The notes: generated by a model not told the origin, from the sequence alone. DNA of 64,000 nt from HXMU1420-2 sp017643305 (GCA_965217135.1 OZ244249.1:3534001-3598000), one strand, 5' to 3'; shown: positions 24,805 through 34,505, counted from the first letter of the stretch. Program-made: numbers and translations.

Positions 24805-25855
24805 CCGGCTTTTTCGATGGCTCGGAGCGCCGTTTAGCTCCGAGCATTCCGCAGAAGCCAAACCACGCGGGCCGCAGACCCATGTCATCATCCTGGACGG
24901 CACCATGTCGTCCTTGGAACGTGGGCGTGAAACCCATGCCGGGGTGCTGTACAGGCTCTGCACCGAAATGCGCCCGCAGGTGTCGGTTTTCTACGAAGCA
25001 GGCGTTCAGTGGAAAAACTGGCGGGCGACACCTGATGTGCTGATGGGCCGGGGCATCAACCGGCAGATCCGCCGGGCCTATGGCTATCTCGCCTCGCGTT
25101 ACCGTCCAGGGGACCGCATATTCCTGATCGGCTATTCCCGTGGTGCCTATGCGGTGCGGTCGCTGGCCGGGGTGATCGACCTGGTAGGGCTGCTGCGGGC
25201 AGACCACGCAAGCACCCGCAACATTCGCACCGCCTATCGCCACTATCAGCTGTCACCACATACGCCTGCAGCGCGGGTGTTTCGCGACACCTATTGTCAC
25301 CCGGACACACCGATTGAGATGGTTGGCGTTTGGGATACGGTCAAGGCGCTGGGGCTGCGTCTGCCCTTGCTTTGGACCATCGCCGAGGCGCGCCATGCAT
25401 TCCACAATCACCGACTGGGCCGAACCATCCGGAACGGGTATCACGCGCTGGCCCTGCATGAAACGCGCGCAGTATATTCCCCGGTGATGTGGGAAGACCG
25501 GGATGATTTCCCCGGCCATGTCGAACAAGTCTGGTTTCGTGGCACCCATGGCGATGTGGGCGGGCAACTCAGCGGGTTCGAGGCGGCAAAGCCGTTGGCA
25601 AACTTTTCGCTGGTCTGGATGCTGGAGAAAGCCGCACACCATAACATGCCCTTGCCCGACAACTGGCGCGCGCGGTTTTTCACCGACATCAAAGCTCCAT
25701 CAACCGGAACGTGGCGCGGCTGGGCAAAGATCTTCGTCATCCGGCATCACCGGTCGGTGGGCCGCTATATGTCTGAAAGTCTGCATCCCTCCGCGCAGAA
25801 CGAACACGCAGGTCTTTCCGGCACCCTGCCGGTGGCAAACTTGAACAGCAGTTAG
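24782..25855 (+). CDS. DUF2235 alpha/beta-hydrolase-like protein
   Basis: A 357-residue protein of the DUF2235 family. D39 lies in VIILDGTM, S119 in the nucleophile elbow IGYSRGAYAVRSLAG, then VGVWDTVKALG near 185 and WFRGTHGDVGG near 255, the expected Ser-Asp-His arrangement of a predicted hydrolase. Some relatives are phospholipase effectors of type VI secretion, but no such system is here and there is no export signal, so a cytosolic hydrolase of unknown substrate is the safer reading. Its start lies 23 bases inside the CoxL-like gene, so the two are probably co-translated. The spacing GAAGG-ATG at the start is unusually short. Confidence 0.8.
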   Translation: MPLSRLSNRLFRWLGAPFSSEHSAEAKPRGPQTHVIILDGTMSSLERGRETHAGVLYRLCTEMRPQVSVFYEAGVQWKNWRATPDVLMGRGINRQIRRAYGYLASRYRPGDRIFLIGYSRGAYAVRSLAGVIDLVGLLRADHASTRNIRTAYRHYQLSPHTPAARVFRDTYCHPDTPIEMVGVWDTVKALGLRLPLLWTIAEARHAFHNHRLGRTIRNGYHALALHETRAVYSPVMWEDRDDFPGHVEQVWFRGTHGDVGGQLSGFEAAKPLANFSLVWMLEKAAHHNMPLPDNWRARFFTDIKAPSTGTWRGWAKIFVIRHHRSVGRYMSESLHPSAQNEHAGLSGTLPVANLNSS

Positions 25856-26331
25856 CCCTTAGGCGTCATGACCAAACATGTGGTCGACCCGCTGGCATAG
25901 AGCTTCCCGTCTTCCACACCCCGGATTTCCCCTGTTGCAACTGCGGTGGAACGACCGCTGTGCACCGTGTCGCCCACACACTCAATTTCTGTCCCGATCG
26001 GAATGCCCCGGACCAAATTTACCTTGTATTCCAAGGTAGTATAGGCTTGACCCGGCGCTAAAGTTGTCTGGATAGAACAGGCCATAGCGCTGTCCAGCAA
26101 AGTGCCGTACCAACCACCATGCACCGACCCGATGGGGTTCATCGCCTTGAATTCCGGCGTCCCGCGAAACACCACCCTCCCTTCGGACACATCATGCAGC
26201 TCGTACCCCAACGTGCGCGCGATCGGAGCCGCGGGGATTTCTCCCCGCAGGATGCCTTGCATGAATTCCAGACCGGACATCGACAGCACGGTCTGCGGGG
26301 AAAGGAGATCTTCTATCTTGTCGACATACAT
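25852..26331 (-). CDS. PaaI-family hotdog thioesterase
   Basis: A 159-residue hotdog-fold protein. NPIGSVHGGWYGTLLDSAMAC (about 65-85) is the PaaI-type active-site loop and helix, with the HGG and an acidic residue (D81) as probable catalytic elements; TLEYKVNLVRGIPIG and GEIRGVEDGKLYASG are the following strands. It would hydrolyse an acyl-CoA or aryl-CoA thioester. It converges on the DUF2235 gene with the stop codons overlapping and lies 60 bp downstream of metF on the same strand. Confidence 0.85.
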   Translation of the reverse strand: MYVDKIEDLLSPQTVLSMSGLEFMQGILRGEIPAAPIARTLGYELHDVSEGRVVFRGTPEFKAMNPIGSVHGGWYGTLLDSAMACSIQTTLAPGQAYTTLEYKVNLVRGIPIGTEIECVGDTVHSGRSTAVATGEIRGVEDGKLYASGSTTCLVMTPKG

Positions 26332-26392
26332 GGACCGAACCCGCCAGTTTAAACCTGAGGCAGGCTAGGCGCGACCCGGATGAGCGCAAGCC

Positions 26393-27259
26393 TTACGCTA
26401 CGTTGCGCAGACCACCCTGCGGTTCGATCCCCAGCGCCAGGCATACTTCGCGTGTCAGGTTCGGTTTGTTAAGGGTGTAGAAATGCAACTGATCAACGCC
26501 TTCGTCGATTAATTCGCTGCACAGCTCGGTGCAGACGGATACCGCCAGCAGATCATGGCGATCGTCGCGTTCCGCTTTGGCAAAGGCATCGGCCAGCCAA
26601 TCGGGCACATGGGTCCCGCAGCGGTCTGCGAATTTACGGGTGCCTGTCCAGCTTTCAATCGGCAGAATACCCGGCGTGATGGGCGCGGTGATCCCGGCCT
26701 TGGCGCAATCGTCGCGGAACCGTAGGAAAGTTTCGGACTCAAAGAAGAACTGCGTCAGCGCTTCGGTCGCGCCAGCATCGATCTTGCGTTTCAACCAGTC
26801 AATATCGGCCTGCCGGTTGTCCGCTTCGGGATGTGTGTCGGGATAGGCGCCGACACGAATGGAGTTCCAGCCCCGATCGGCCAAAGCTGACACCAGTTCG
26901 CAACTGTCTGCAAACCCATCCGAATGTGCAGTAAACCCTTCGTGTCCGGCAGGCGGGTCACCCCGCAGCGCGACGATATCCTTGACCCCGGCCACAACGT
27001 ACCGGTCGGCGATTGCCAGCGTGTCTTCGCGGCTGGCATCCACACAGGTCAGATGTGCGGCTACGTTCAGCCCCGATGTCGCCTGCAAGGCCACCACCGC
27101 TTCGCGCGTCAGTTCCCGCGTTGTCCCACCTGCGCCGTAGGTGACCGACACAAACCGCGGATCCAGTGGCGCAAGCGCTTGGACTGTATCACGCAGCCTG
27201 AAGCTCGCTTCGATGGTGCGCGGCGGGAAAAATTCGAATGAAATCGCGGGCAAGGTCAT
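26393..27259 (-). CDS. metF: Methylenetetrahydrofolate reductase
   Basis: Reduces 5,10-methylene-THF to 5-methyl-THF for methionine synthesis, using FAD. The 288-residue catalytic-domain protein starts with SFEFFPPRT and contains FVSVTYGAGGTTRE (about 37-50), AHLTCVD, VALRGDPPAG and TQFFFESETFLRF, all standard for MetF. It lies opposite metR with 95 bp between the starts and a MetR-type dyad in between, so activation by MetR with homocysteine is the natural inference. Confidence 0.95.
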   Translation of the reverse strand: MTLPAISFEFFPPRTIEASFRLRDTVQALAPLDPRFVSVTYGAGGTTRELTREAVVALQATSGLNVAAHLTCVDASREDTLAIADRYVVAGVKDIVALRGDPPAGHEGFTAHSDGFADSCELVSALADRGWNSIRVGAYPDTHPEADNRQADIDWLKRKIDAGATEALTQFFFESETFLRFRDDCAKAGITAPITPGILPIESWTGTRKFADRCGTHVPDWLADAFAKAERDDRHDLLAVSVCTELCSELIDEGVDQLHFYTLNKPNLTREVCLALGIEPQGGLRNVA

Positions 27260-27307
27260 ATCGGGTCCGTTGTTTACAGCCCAACCCTTGTCCCACGAAG
27301 ATGAATG

Positions 27308-27343
27308 TGAGACAAACTCATAATTCTCAACATCAACATGAGT
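27308..27343. promoter_or_regulatory. MetR-type dyads between metF and metR
   Basis: TGAG-ACAAA-CTCA (27308-27320) is a perfect dyad with the geometry of the MetR consensus TGAA-N5-TTCA. A wider pair, ACTCAT (27316-27321) and ATGAGT (27338-27343), overlaps it. Both lie between the divergent starts. Confidence 0.65.
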
Positions 27344-27354
27344 AACATTAGAAT

Positions 27355-28260
27355 ATGCATCTGGAATTTCGGCACCTGCGTAGCATCAAGTCGATCCATG
27401 AATGTGGCAGCCTTGCCCGCGCGGCGGACCAGTTGCACATCACCCAAAGCGCGCTGAGTCACCAGATCAAGGGGCTGGAGGATCAGACAGGCGTGGAGCT
27501 GTTCATCCGCCGCTCCAAACCAATGCGCCTGTCGCCCGCCGGCCTGCGACTGTTGCGGCTGGCCGAGCAGGTGCTGCCCCAGGTCGAGGCGACAGCGGCA
27601 GAATTCGCAGCGCTGCGCGACGGCAAATCTGGCCGCATGCATATCGCCATCGAATGCCACGCCTGTTTCGAATGGCTGTTTCCCGTTCTTGAAGGCTTCC
27701 GCAAAACATGGCCCGACGTGGATGTGGACATTCGCCCGGGTCTGGCCTTTGACGCCCTACCAGCTCTGGACCGGGAAGATGTGGACCTTGTCGTATCTTC
27801 CGACCCTGAAGACCTGCCGGGTGTCGAGTTTGTAGAGTTGTTTGACTACAACCCCGTCTTTGTCGCCTCGGCCCAGCATCCGTTGGCTAGCCAGGACTAT
27901 GTCACAGCCGCCGATTTCCGGGATCAAACGCTCATCTCCTACCCGGTGGAACGGTCACGTCTGGATGTGTTCAGCCAGCTTCTGACCCCAGCCAAGGTCG
28001 AACCGGCCGCCATCCGGCAGGTGGAGCTGACCGCGGTGATCCTGCTGCTTGTGGCTTCGAACCGCGGTGTCGCGGTGCTGCCCGACTGGGTCGTGCGCGA
28101 GGTCAAATACAGCTCCGACTATGTCACGCGGCCGCTGACTGAAACGGGCATCACCCGCCGTCTTTTCGCGGCAGTGCGGGAAACCGATCTGGACAAGGAA
28201 TATGTACAGGAACTGATCCGCCTGGCGCGGGTCGAGGCGCGGAAACTGCAATCTGCCTGA
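27355..28260 (+). CDS. metR: LysR-family regulator, MetR-like
   Basis: A 301-residue LysR regulator: winged helix-turn-helix at about 3-62 (FRHLRSIKSIHECGSLARAA, then ITQSALSHQIKGLE) and a periplasmic-binding-protein-like effector domain from about 90. HIAIECHACFEWLFPVLEGF (about 97-116) is typical of MetR, whose co-inducer is homocysteine. Its divergent position to metF supports the name. No clear Shine-Dalgarno sequence precedes the ATG. A strong hairpin follows its stop. Confidence 0.9.
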   Translation: MHLEFRHLRSIKSIHECGSLARAADQLHITQSALSHQIKGLEDQTGVELFIRRSKPMRLSPAGLRLLRLAEQVLPQVEATAAEFAALRDGKSGRMHIAIECHACFEWLFPVLEGFRKTWPDVDVDIRPGLAFDALPALDREDVDLVVSSDPEDLPGVEFVELFDYNPVFVASAQHPLASQDYVTAADFRDQTLISYPVERSRLDVFSQLLTPAKVEPAAIRQVELTAVILLLVASNRGVAVLPDWVVREVKYSSDYVTRPLTETGITRRLFAAVRETDLDKEYVQELIRLARVEARKLQSA

Positions 28261-28264
28261 CCGC

Positions 28265-28286
28265 CCGGGGCCACCAATGGCCCCGG
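28265..28286. terminator. Hairpin between convergent genes
   Basis: CCGGGGCC-ACCAAT-GGCCCCGG is a perfect 8-bp stem, followed on the plus strand by ACTGTTTGC. It lies between metR and the oxidoreductase at 28303 and could serve both. Confidence 0.6.
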
Positions 28287-28302
28287 ACTGTTTGCACACT
28301 CG

Positions 28303-29340
28303 TCAGATAACTTTGACAATCTGTTTGCCGACATTCTTGCCTTGCAACAGACCCATGAAGGCGGCAGGCGCGTTTTCCAGCCCTTCTGCAATGTCTTCGA
28401 CATAAGCGAGCTCACCGCTGGCCAGCTTCGGCCCAACCTCGCGCAGGAAGTTCGGGTAGTTGTCAAAATGGTTCGAGATAATGAAACCATTCACCGACAG
28501 GAACTTAACCAGAATATTACGCCACAGGAACGGGCCGGGCAGAGCATCCTTGGCGCCTGCGCCCAGATTGCCAGCGTTGTACCAGCTGATCATGCCACAG
28601 ACCGGGATACGCCCGAAATTGTTCATCAGCGGGACCACGGCCTCCAGCACTTTACCGCCAACATTTTCGAAATAGATGTCGATCCCATCCGGGCATTCTG
28701 CCGCCAGATCTTTGCGCAGATCGGATGCGGTCTCATAGGCGCGATGGTCCAGGCAGGCGTCAAAGCCAAACGTGTCTACGGCCATCTTGCACTTGTCCGC
28801 CCCGCCGGCGATGCCAACGGTGCGCAGCCCAGCCAGACGCGCAACTTGCCCGACCATGGAGCCAACTGGGCCAGTTGCAGCAGCAACCACCAGCGTTTCG
28901 CCCGCCTTGGGCTTGCCATACTCGGTCAACCCGAACCAGCCGGTGAAGCCCGGCATTCCCAGAACTCCCAGCGACGTGGTCAGCGGTGCAACCTTCGGGT
29001 CCACTTTACGCAGCATTTCCGCCTTCAGGCACCCATGGGTGGCCCAGCCAAACGTGCCGAAAGCATAATCGCCCGGTTTGAAAACGGGGCTGTTGGATGC
29101 AATCACCTCCCCCACCGCGCCTGCTTCCATTGTGCCACCAATGGCCACGGGGTTGGCATAGGATGCCGCGTCGTCCATCCGCCCGCGCATGTAAGGGTCC
29201 AGCGACATGTAATGGACGCGCACGAGAACCTCACCTTCGCCAGGAACCGGGATCGGCGCGCTTTCATAACTGAAATTTTCCGCTGTAGGCGCACCTGTTG
29301 GGCGGCTGGCAAGTGCGATGCGATACATTTGGTCGGTCAT
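28303..29340 (-). CDS. Zinc-independent NADP-dependent oxidoreductase (MDR, CurA-like)
   Basis: A 345-residue medium-chain reductase of the leukotriene B4 dehydrogenase / CurA group. YMSLDPYMRGRM near 52-63 is the group signature, TLVVAAATGPVGSMVGQVAR near 150-169 the NADPH-binding fold, and YFENVGGKVLEAVVPLMN the usual C-terminal strand. Zinc ligands of alcohol dehydrogenases are absent. Such enzymes reduce the double bond of enones. The start at 29340 follows GGAGGACCAA; a longer frame to 29403 has no ribosome site. Confidence 0.88.
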   Translation of the reverse strand: MTDQMYRIALASRPTGAPTAENFSYESAPIPVPGEGEVLVRVHYMSLDPYMRGRMDDAASYANPVAIGGTMEAGAVGEVIASNSPVFKPGDYAFGTFGWATHGCLKAEMLRKVDPKVAPLTTSLGVLGMPGFTGWFGLTEYGKPKAGETLVVAAATGPVGSMVGQVARLAGLRTVGIAGGADKCKMAVDTFGFDACLDHRAYETASDLRKDLAAECPDGIDIYFENVGGKVLEAVVPLMNNFGRIPVCGMISWYNAGNLGAGAKDALPGPFLWRNILVKFLSVNGFIISNHFDNYPNFLREVGPKLASGELAYVEDIAEGLENAPAAFMGLLQGKNVGKQIVKVI

Positions 29341-29484
29341 TTGGTCCTCCACCTTCTCCCGCTCGTTGCCTGTTACGTTTGCCCGACGCGACACGGGATA
29401 CAATGGTGACGCTGCGGTCGCATCCCCTTGGCAATCGCGCCGACCCCAAGTATACGCGCGGCCTGACTCACAGGAGACCCGGGC

Positions 29485-30270
29485 ATGGTCGGAAGTGCAA
29501 ACCTTAACATCATGATAAAAGCCGCTCGCAAAGCAGGGCGTTCGCTGGTCAAGGACTTCCGCGAAGTCGAAAACCTGCAGGTTTCGATGAAGGGCGCAGG
29601 AGATTTTGTATCGCGGGCCGATTTCGCGTCCGAAGCCATCCTGAAAGAAGAGCTAATGGGCGCACGTCCCACCTATGGCTGGGTCGGGGAAGAAAGCGAC
29701 GAAATCGCAGGCGACGACCCAACGCGCCGCTGGATCGTGGACCCGCTGGATGGCACCACGAATTTTCTGCACGGGATGCCACATTGGTCCGTCTCCATCG
29801 CATTAGAACACAAGGGCCAGATCGTGGCGGGTGTGATCTTTGATCCGGCCAAGGATGAAATGTTCTTTGCCGAGAAAGGCGCCGGCGCGTGGATGAATGA
29901 AAGCCGCCTGCGTGTGTCAGGCCGCAATCGCATGATCGAAAGCGTCTTTGCCACCGGCCTGCCCTTTGGCGGGCGCCCCGAACTGCCCGCCGCATTGCAG
30001 GACCTCGCGCGCCTGCTGCCAGTCACCGCCGGTGTGCGCCGCTGGGGTTCGGCGGCTCTGGACCTCGCCTATGTGGCGGCGGGCCGATATGATGGTTTCT
30101 GGGAAAGGCGGCTGAACATCTGGGACATCGCCGCTGGCATTGTCATTGTCCGCGAAGCAGGCGGGCTGGTGACACCGATCACCGAGGATGGCAATCTGCT
30201 GGAAGACGGCAGCATCCTTTGCGCCAATAACGCAATCTTCGATCAATTCGCCAAGGTCATCCGCGGCTAA
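29485..30270 (+). CDS. suhB: Inositol monophosphatase family protein (SuhB-like)
   Basis: A 261-residue Mg-dependent phosphatase. E69-E70 in VGEESDE, D86 and D89 in WIVDPLDGTTNFLHG and D213 in WDIAAG are the metal ligands of the family. Alphaproteobacterial members dephosphorylate inositol phosphates or related sugar phosphates, and SuhB also acts in rRNA transcription in E. coli; which applies here cannot be read. The stop is two bases from the convergent rhomboid gene stop. Confidence 0.9.
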   Translation: MVGSANLNIMIKAARKAGRSLVKDFREVENLQVSMKGAGDFVSRADFASEAILKEELMGARPTYGWVGEESDEIAGDDPTRRWIVDPLDGTTNFLHGMPHWSVSIALEHKGQIVAGVIFDPAKDEMFFAEKGAGAWMNESRLRVSGRNRMIESVFATGLPFGGRPELPAALQDLARLLPVTAGVRRWGSAALDLAYVAAGRYDGFWERRLNIWDIAAGIVIVREAGGLVTPITEDGNLLEDGSILCANNAIFDQFAKVIRG

Positions 30271-30272
30271 GG

Positions 30273-31052
30273 TCAGCGGCGGGGCACTTTCGGCACGCTG
30301 GAACGGGCGAATTTGTATTCCGCATCCGGGTGCGGCGGGTGCCCGAAAGTTTGCGACCAATACCGTTGCCCGCCCCTGCGCAGCCACAACGGAATAGTCA
30401 GCACAAGCCCCACGAAGAACCCCCCGGCATGCGCCCAATAGGCCACGCCACCTTCGTCCGGGTTCGACGCCACACCGCCAAGGAACTGCAGCCCCAGCCA
30501 CAGGCCCAGCATGATCCAGGCCGGGACCGGGAAGATCTTGAAGAACACGATGAAGATCAACAAAATATCGACCTTGGCCTTGGGGTACAGCAACAGGTAG
30601 CCCCCCATGACACCGGCAATCGCCCCTGACGCGCCAATGGTAGGCACTTCCGACCAAGGGGCCGCCATGACATGGATCACCCCGGCACCAATCCCGCTGG
30701 CCAGATAGAACAGCAGGAACCAGATATGGCCCATTTCATCTTCCAGATTATCGCCAAAGATCCACAAAAACAGCATATTGCCTGCCAAGTGCATGAACCC
30801 GCCATGCAGGAACATGGAGGTGACGATTGTATGCAGATCAATGCCGCGTGAAACCTCGGCGGGAACAATCGCCCAATCGTCGTAGAACGCCCACAGCACC
30901 CGGTCGTCCCCCATCATCGGAAGGCCGAGCAGGAAGACCAGAATGTTGGCCGCCATCAGAACGTAAACGACATAGGGCGTGCGGCCCGAAGGGTTATGAT
31001 CGCGGATCGGAAACACAGGCGGCACGGTCCATGGAATGCGTGCCGGGGTCAA
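30273..31052 (-). CDS. Rhomboid-family intramembrane serine protease
   Basis: A 259-residue polytopic membrane protease. S142 in GASGAIAG and H208 in YWAHAGGF form the catalytic dyad; HGGFMHLAGNMLFLWIFGDN (about 83-102) contains the conserved HxxxN oxyanion region. About six hydrophobic helices are visible. The substrate is unknown; rhomboids cleave single-pass membrane proteins within the bilayer. It lies six bases downstream of putA on the same strand, so it may be read through from that transcript. Confidence 0.92.
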   Translation of the reverse strand: MTPARIPWTVPPVFPIRDHNPSGRTPYVVYVLMAANILVFLLGLPMMGDDRVLWAFYDDWAIVPAEVSRGIDLHTIVTSMFLHGGFMHLAGNMLFLWIFGDNLEDEMGHIWFLLFYLASGIGAGVIHVMAAPWSEVPTIGASGAIAGVMGGYLLLYPKAKVDILLIFIVFFKIFPVPAWIMLGLWLGLQFLGGVASNPDEGGVAYWAHAGGFFVGLVLTIPLWLRRGGQRYWSQTFGHPPHPDAEYKFARSSVPKVPRR

Positions 31053-31058
31053 GTCATG

Positions 31059-34000
31059 TTATTCGGCCCCGGCCAACAGCTCCGCATTGCCGCCCGACGC
31101 GGTGGTGTCCACGCAGACATGGCGTTCGAACATCGCATGCCCCTGATCAGGCTGGCCTGTGATCAGCGGCAAAATCGGGCCATCCCGCTCCGACAGGGCC
31201 AGGCCCAGCGCACGTGCGGTTTTTTCGTCACCCCACCAGACCACGCCGGAAAACCCACCGAGCGTCGTCAATCGCGCCGGGTCCAAATGCCCATCTGCCA
31301 CGATCACGGCACCGCCCAGCGCGGTCACGGCTGTGGCTTGCGCGGCCACGGCCTCCGCTCCCGGACCAAGGCACAGCACTGGCGGACGGGGATGCAGGGT
31401 CAACCGGTTCGATTCGCCGGTCGGGCCAGGCAAGGACAGGGTCTGCCCTACCTGCGCTTTGGTCGCCGGTGGCAGGTTCTGCAGTTTTCGGTTCCATTGC
31501 CCCGACACCTGCCTCAAGGGCGTCTTGCAGAACCGCGAGAGGTAGTGCGGTCCCCCAGCCTTGGGGCCTGTCCCGCTCAACCCTTCACCGCCAAACGGCT
31601 GACTGCCCACAATGGCTCCGATCTGGTTGCGGTTGACATAGATATTACCGACACGCACCCGTTCGGACACGCGCTGCACGCGGTCATCGATCCGGGTTTG
31701 CAGCCCGAAGGTCAGCCCGTATCCGGTTGCATTGATGTCGTCGATCACCGCATCCAGCTGATCCGCCTGGAACCGCACGACGTGCAGGACAGGGCCAAAC
31801 ACCTCCCGTTCCAGATTGGCAATGCCTTCGACCCGGATCAGGGTGGGAGCAACAAATGTCCCATGCGCTGGAGCTACCAATTCCTTCAGAACACGCCCAT
31901 CGATGCGGGCCTGGTCAATGTAAGCCGTAATACCCGCCTGCGCCTCTGCATTGATCACCGGTCCACAATCAGTGGACAGATCCCACGGGTCCGTAACCCG
32001 CAACAGGTCCATCGCACCGGTCAGCATGGTCAGTACGTCGTCAGCGACGTCCTCCTGCAGGTACAGGCAGCGCAGAGCCGAACACCGCTGCCCTGCTGAC
32101 TGAAACGCGCTTTCAATGATGGCTTGCACCGCCTGCTCCGGTAGTGCGGTGCTGTCCACGATCATCGCGTTCAACCCGCCAGTTTCGGCAATCAACGGCG
32201 CGCCGGGCGTGAGGTTCTGCGCCATGGCCTTGCGGATCAGACGGGCGGTTTTGGTCGATCCGGTGAACGCCACACCGCCCACACGCGGGTCGGAGGTGAT
32301 CTGGGCACCGACCTGCCCATCGCCGGGCAGGAGCTGCAGGACATCACGCGGTACTCCCGCCTTGTGCAGCAGCCCAACCGCCAGATGCGCAATCAGCGGG
32401 GTCTGTTCGGCAGGTTTGGCCAACACGCCATTCCCCGCCATCAGGGCCGCTGCGACCTGACCCGAGAAAATCGCCAGCGGGAAGTTCCATGGCGAGATAC
32501 AGGCAAACACACCCACAGGCTCCGCCAGCCCGGCAGACCGCGCCGCGTAGTAGCGCAAGAAATCCACTGCTTCGCGCAGTTCGGCCGTCGCATCGGGCAG
32601 AGATTTGCCTGCCTCACGGCAGAGCAAGGCAAAGATTTCACCATACGCGTCTTCGTACAAATCTGCCGCGCGGTTCAGAACCGCCGCACGCTTCTCTGCC
32701 GAGGCTTCCCAGACGCGCGCCGCATCCAGCGCTGCATGCACGTCCGGCTCTTCGGCATATCGAACCATCCCAACCACATCGGTATGCCGCGCCGGATTTT
32801 TTACCAACACCGGATCGCCATCTGTCACAGCACCGGCCAACAATGGCCCGGCCTGCCAGGCATGCGCCGCAGACGGCTCTCGCGCCTGTTCTATTTGCCG
32901 CAGCGTCGGCGTATGGGTCAGGTCAAAGCCCTTGGCATTGGCCCGCTCCGGCGCAAACAGGTCAGGACCGCGCCGGATGCCGCTCTCTCCCCCAAGCGCT
33001 TCGAACGGGTCGCGCGCCACCTCTTCCGCAGGAATCTGATCATCCACGATCTGGTTCACGAAGGAACTGTTCGCTCCGTTTTCCAGCAAACGTCGAACCA
33101 GATAGGCCAGCAGATCGCGATGCGCGCCAACCGGCGCATAAATGCGGCAGCGAGTGCCATGCGCATCCTTAACTAGCCCATGTAGCGTTTCGCCCATGCC
33201 ATGCAGGCGCTGGAATTCAAACGTGCGATCATCCGCCATATGCAGGATCGCCGCAATCGTATGCGCGTTATGCGTGGCGAATTGCGGATAAATCCGGTCT
33301 GTCCGGCCCAGCAACTTGCGCGCATTGGCAAGGTAGGACACATCCGTAGCCGCCTTGGACGTGAACACCGGAAAGCCATCAAGACCCTCGACCTGCGAAC
33401 GCTTGATCTCGCTATCCCAATAAGCGCCCTTAACCAGCCGAACCATCAACCGACGATCATGCGCCTCCGCCATGTCATAGAGCGTGTCAATCACGGCACC
33501 GGCGCGCGGTCCATAGGCCTGCACTACCACGCCGAACCCATCCCAGCCCGTCAAAGCAGGTTCCGCCAGAACACGCGACATCACCTCCAGCGACAAAGAT
33601 AGCCGGTCGGCTTCCTCCGCGTCCACGTTCAGCCCCATGTTGGCGGATTTGGCGAGTAGGGCCAGCGACCGCAGGCGCGGTACCAGTTCCTGCAAAACAG
33701 CCTCCCGCCGGGCCACTTCATATCGAGGATACAGCGCTGACAGTTTGACAGAGATACCGGGGTTTTCGCGAATATCATTGGAGGTGCAGGCCCCCGCAAT
33801 TGCCGCAATGGCGCGGGAATAGCTCAAATGAAACCGCGCCGCATCGGCTTGGGTGCGCGCAGCCTCGCCCAGCATGTCATAGCTGTAGGTATAGCCGCGC
33901 TTTTCCATCCCCACAGCACGGTCCATCGCGGCGGTTATGGTTTCCCCCAACACAAACTGCCGCCCCATTTCCTTCATCGCGCGCGACACCGCGTTGCGGA

Positions 34001-34478
34001 TCACAGGCTCCCCCACCCGCTTGATTGCGCTGCGCAACACATGCGCAGGACCCGGCGCGTCATCATCCAGTACCTTACCCGTCAGCATCAGCGCCCAGGT
34101 GGAGGCATTGACCAGCGGAGAGGTCGATTTGCCCAGATGCCGGCTCCAGTTACTGGGGGCGATTTTGTCTTCGATCAGCGCATCAATCGTGTCCGCATCC
34201 GGTACGCGCAGCAGCGCTTCGGCCAGACACATCAACGCAACGCCTTCTTCCGTCGACAGGCCGTATTCAGCCAGAAAAACCTCCATCAACCCCGGAGCCG
34301 TGCTGCCCCGCACTTTGCGAACAAGCTCTGCAGCCGATTTACAGATGGCGGTCCGGTCGGAAGGGCTCAACATCACATCAGAGATCAAACGGCCCAGTAT
34401 GGCCGCCTGACCGGTGTAGGTCAGCGCGTCGATTTCGTAGGTTCTGCTGTCGAAAGTGAGAGTCATGGCATTTTCCAT
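31059..34478 (-). CDS. putA: Bifunctional proline dehydrogenase / glutamate-semialdehyde dehydrogenase
   Basis: PutA oxidises proline to glutamate in two steps. The 1139-residue product has the FAD-dependent proline dehydrogenase barrel at about 130-440 (LMVRLVKGAYWDSEIKR near 344-360; YPQFATHNAHT) and the NAD-dependent aldehyde dehydrogenase at about 530-980 with E765 (AETGGLNA) and the nucleophile C799 (SAGQRCSAL). A further domain fills about 990-1139. There is no N-terminal ribbon-helix-helix, so unlike the E. coli protein it cannot self-regulate; the divergent Lrp-type gene takes that role. The first ATG (34478) lacks a clear ribosome site; ATG 34466, preceded by GGAAAATGCC, is an alternative. 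Confidence 0.95.
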   Translation of the reverse strand: MENAMTLTFDSRTYEIDALTYTGQAAILGRLISDVMLSPSDRTAICKSAAELVRKVRGSTAPGLMEVFLAEYGLSTEEGVALMCLAEALLRVPDADTIDALIEDKIAPSNWSRHLGKSTSPLVNASTWALMLTGKVLDDDAPGPAHVLRSAIKRVGEPVIRNAVSRAMKEMGRQFVLGETITAAMDRAVGMEKRGYTYSYDMLGEAARTQADAARFHLSYSRAIAAIAGACTSNDIRENPGISVKLSALYPRYEVARREAVLQELVPRLRSLALLAKSANMGLNVDAEEADRLSLSLEVMSRVLAEPALTGWDGFGVVVQAYGPRAGAVIDTLYDMAEAHDRRLMVRLVKGAYWDSEIKRSQVEGLDGFPVFTSKAATDVSYLANARKLLGRTDRIYPQFATHNAHTIAAILHMADDRTFEFQRLHGMGETLHGLVKDAHGTRCRIYAPVGAHRDLLAYLVRRLLENGANSSFVNQIVDDQIPAEEVARDPFEALGGESGIRRGPDLFAPERANAKGFDLTHTPTLRQIEQAREPSAAHAWQAGPLLAGAVTDGDPVLVKNPARHTDVVGMVRYAEEPDVHAALDAARVWEASAEKRAAVLNRAADLYEDAYGEIFALLCREAGKSLPDATAELREAVDFLRYYAARSAGLAEPVGVFACISPWNFPLAIFSGQVAAALMAGNGVLAKPAEQTPLIAHLAVGLLHKAGVPRDVLQLLPGDGQVGAQITSDPRVGGVAFTGSTKTARLIRKAMAQNLTPGAPLIAETGGLNAMIVDSTALPEQAVQAIIESAFQSAGQRCSALRCLYLQEDVADDVLTMLTGAMDLLRVTDPWDLSTDCGPVINAEAQAGITAYIDQARIDGRVLKELVAPAHGTFVAPTLIRVEGIANLEREVFGPVLHVVRFQADQLDAVIDDINATGYGLTFGLQTRIDDRVQRVSERVRVGNIYVNRNQIGAIVGSQPFGGEGLSGTGPKAGGPHYLSRFCKTPLRQVSGQWNRKLQNLPPATKAQVGQTLSLPGPTGESNRLTLHPRPPVLCLGPGAEAVAAQATAVTALGGAVIVADGHLDPARLTTLGGFSGVVWWGDEKTARALGLALSERDGPILPLITGQPDQGHAMFERHVCVDTTASGGNAELLAGAE

Positions 34479-34505
34479 TCAAATGCCCTATGATGACAGT
34501 TAAAT

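Noticed and set aside
27241..27354. A SAM or cobalamin riboswitch before metF
   Set aside because: The 95-bp region is too short and shows only MetR-type dyads; no riboswitch consensus is visible.
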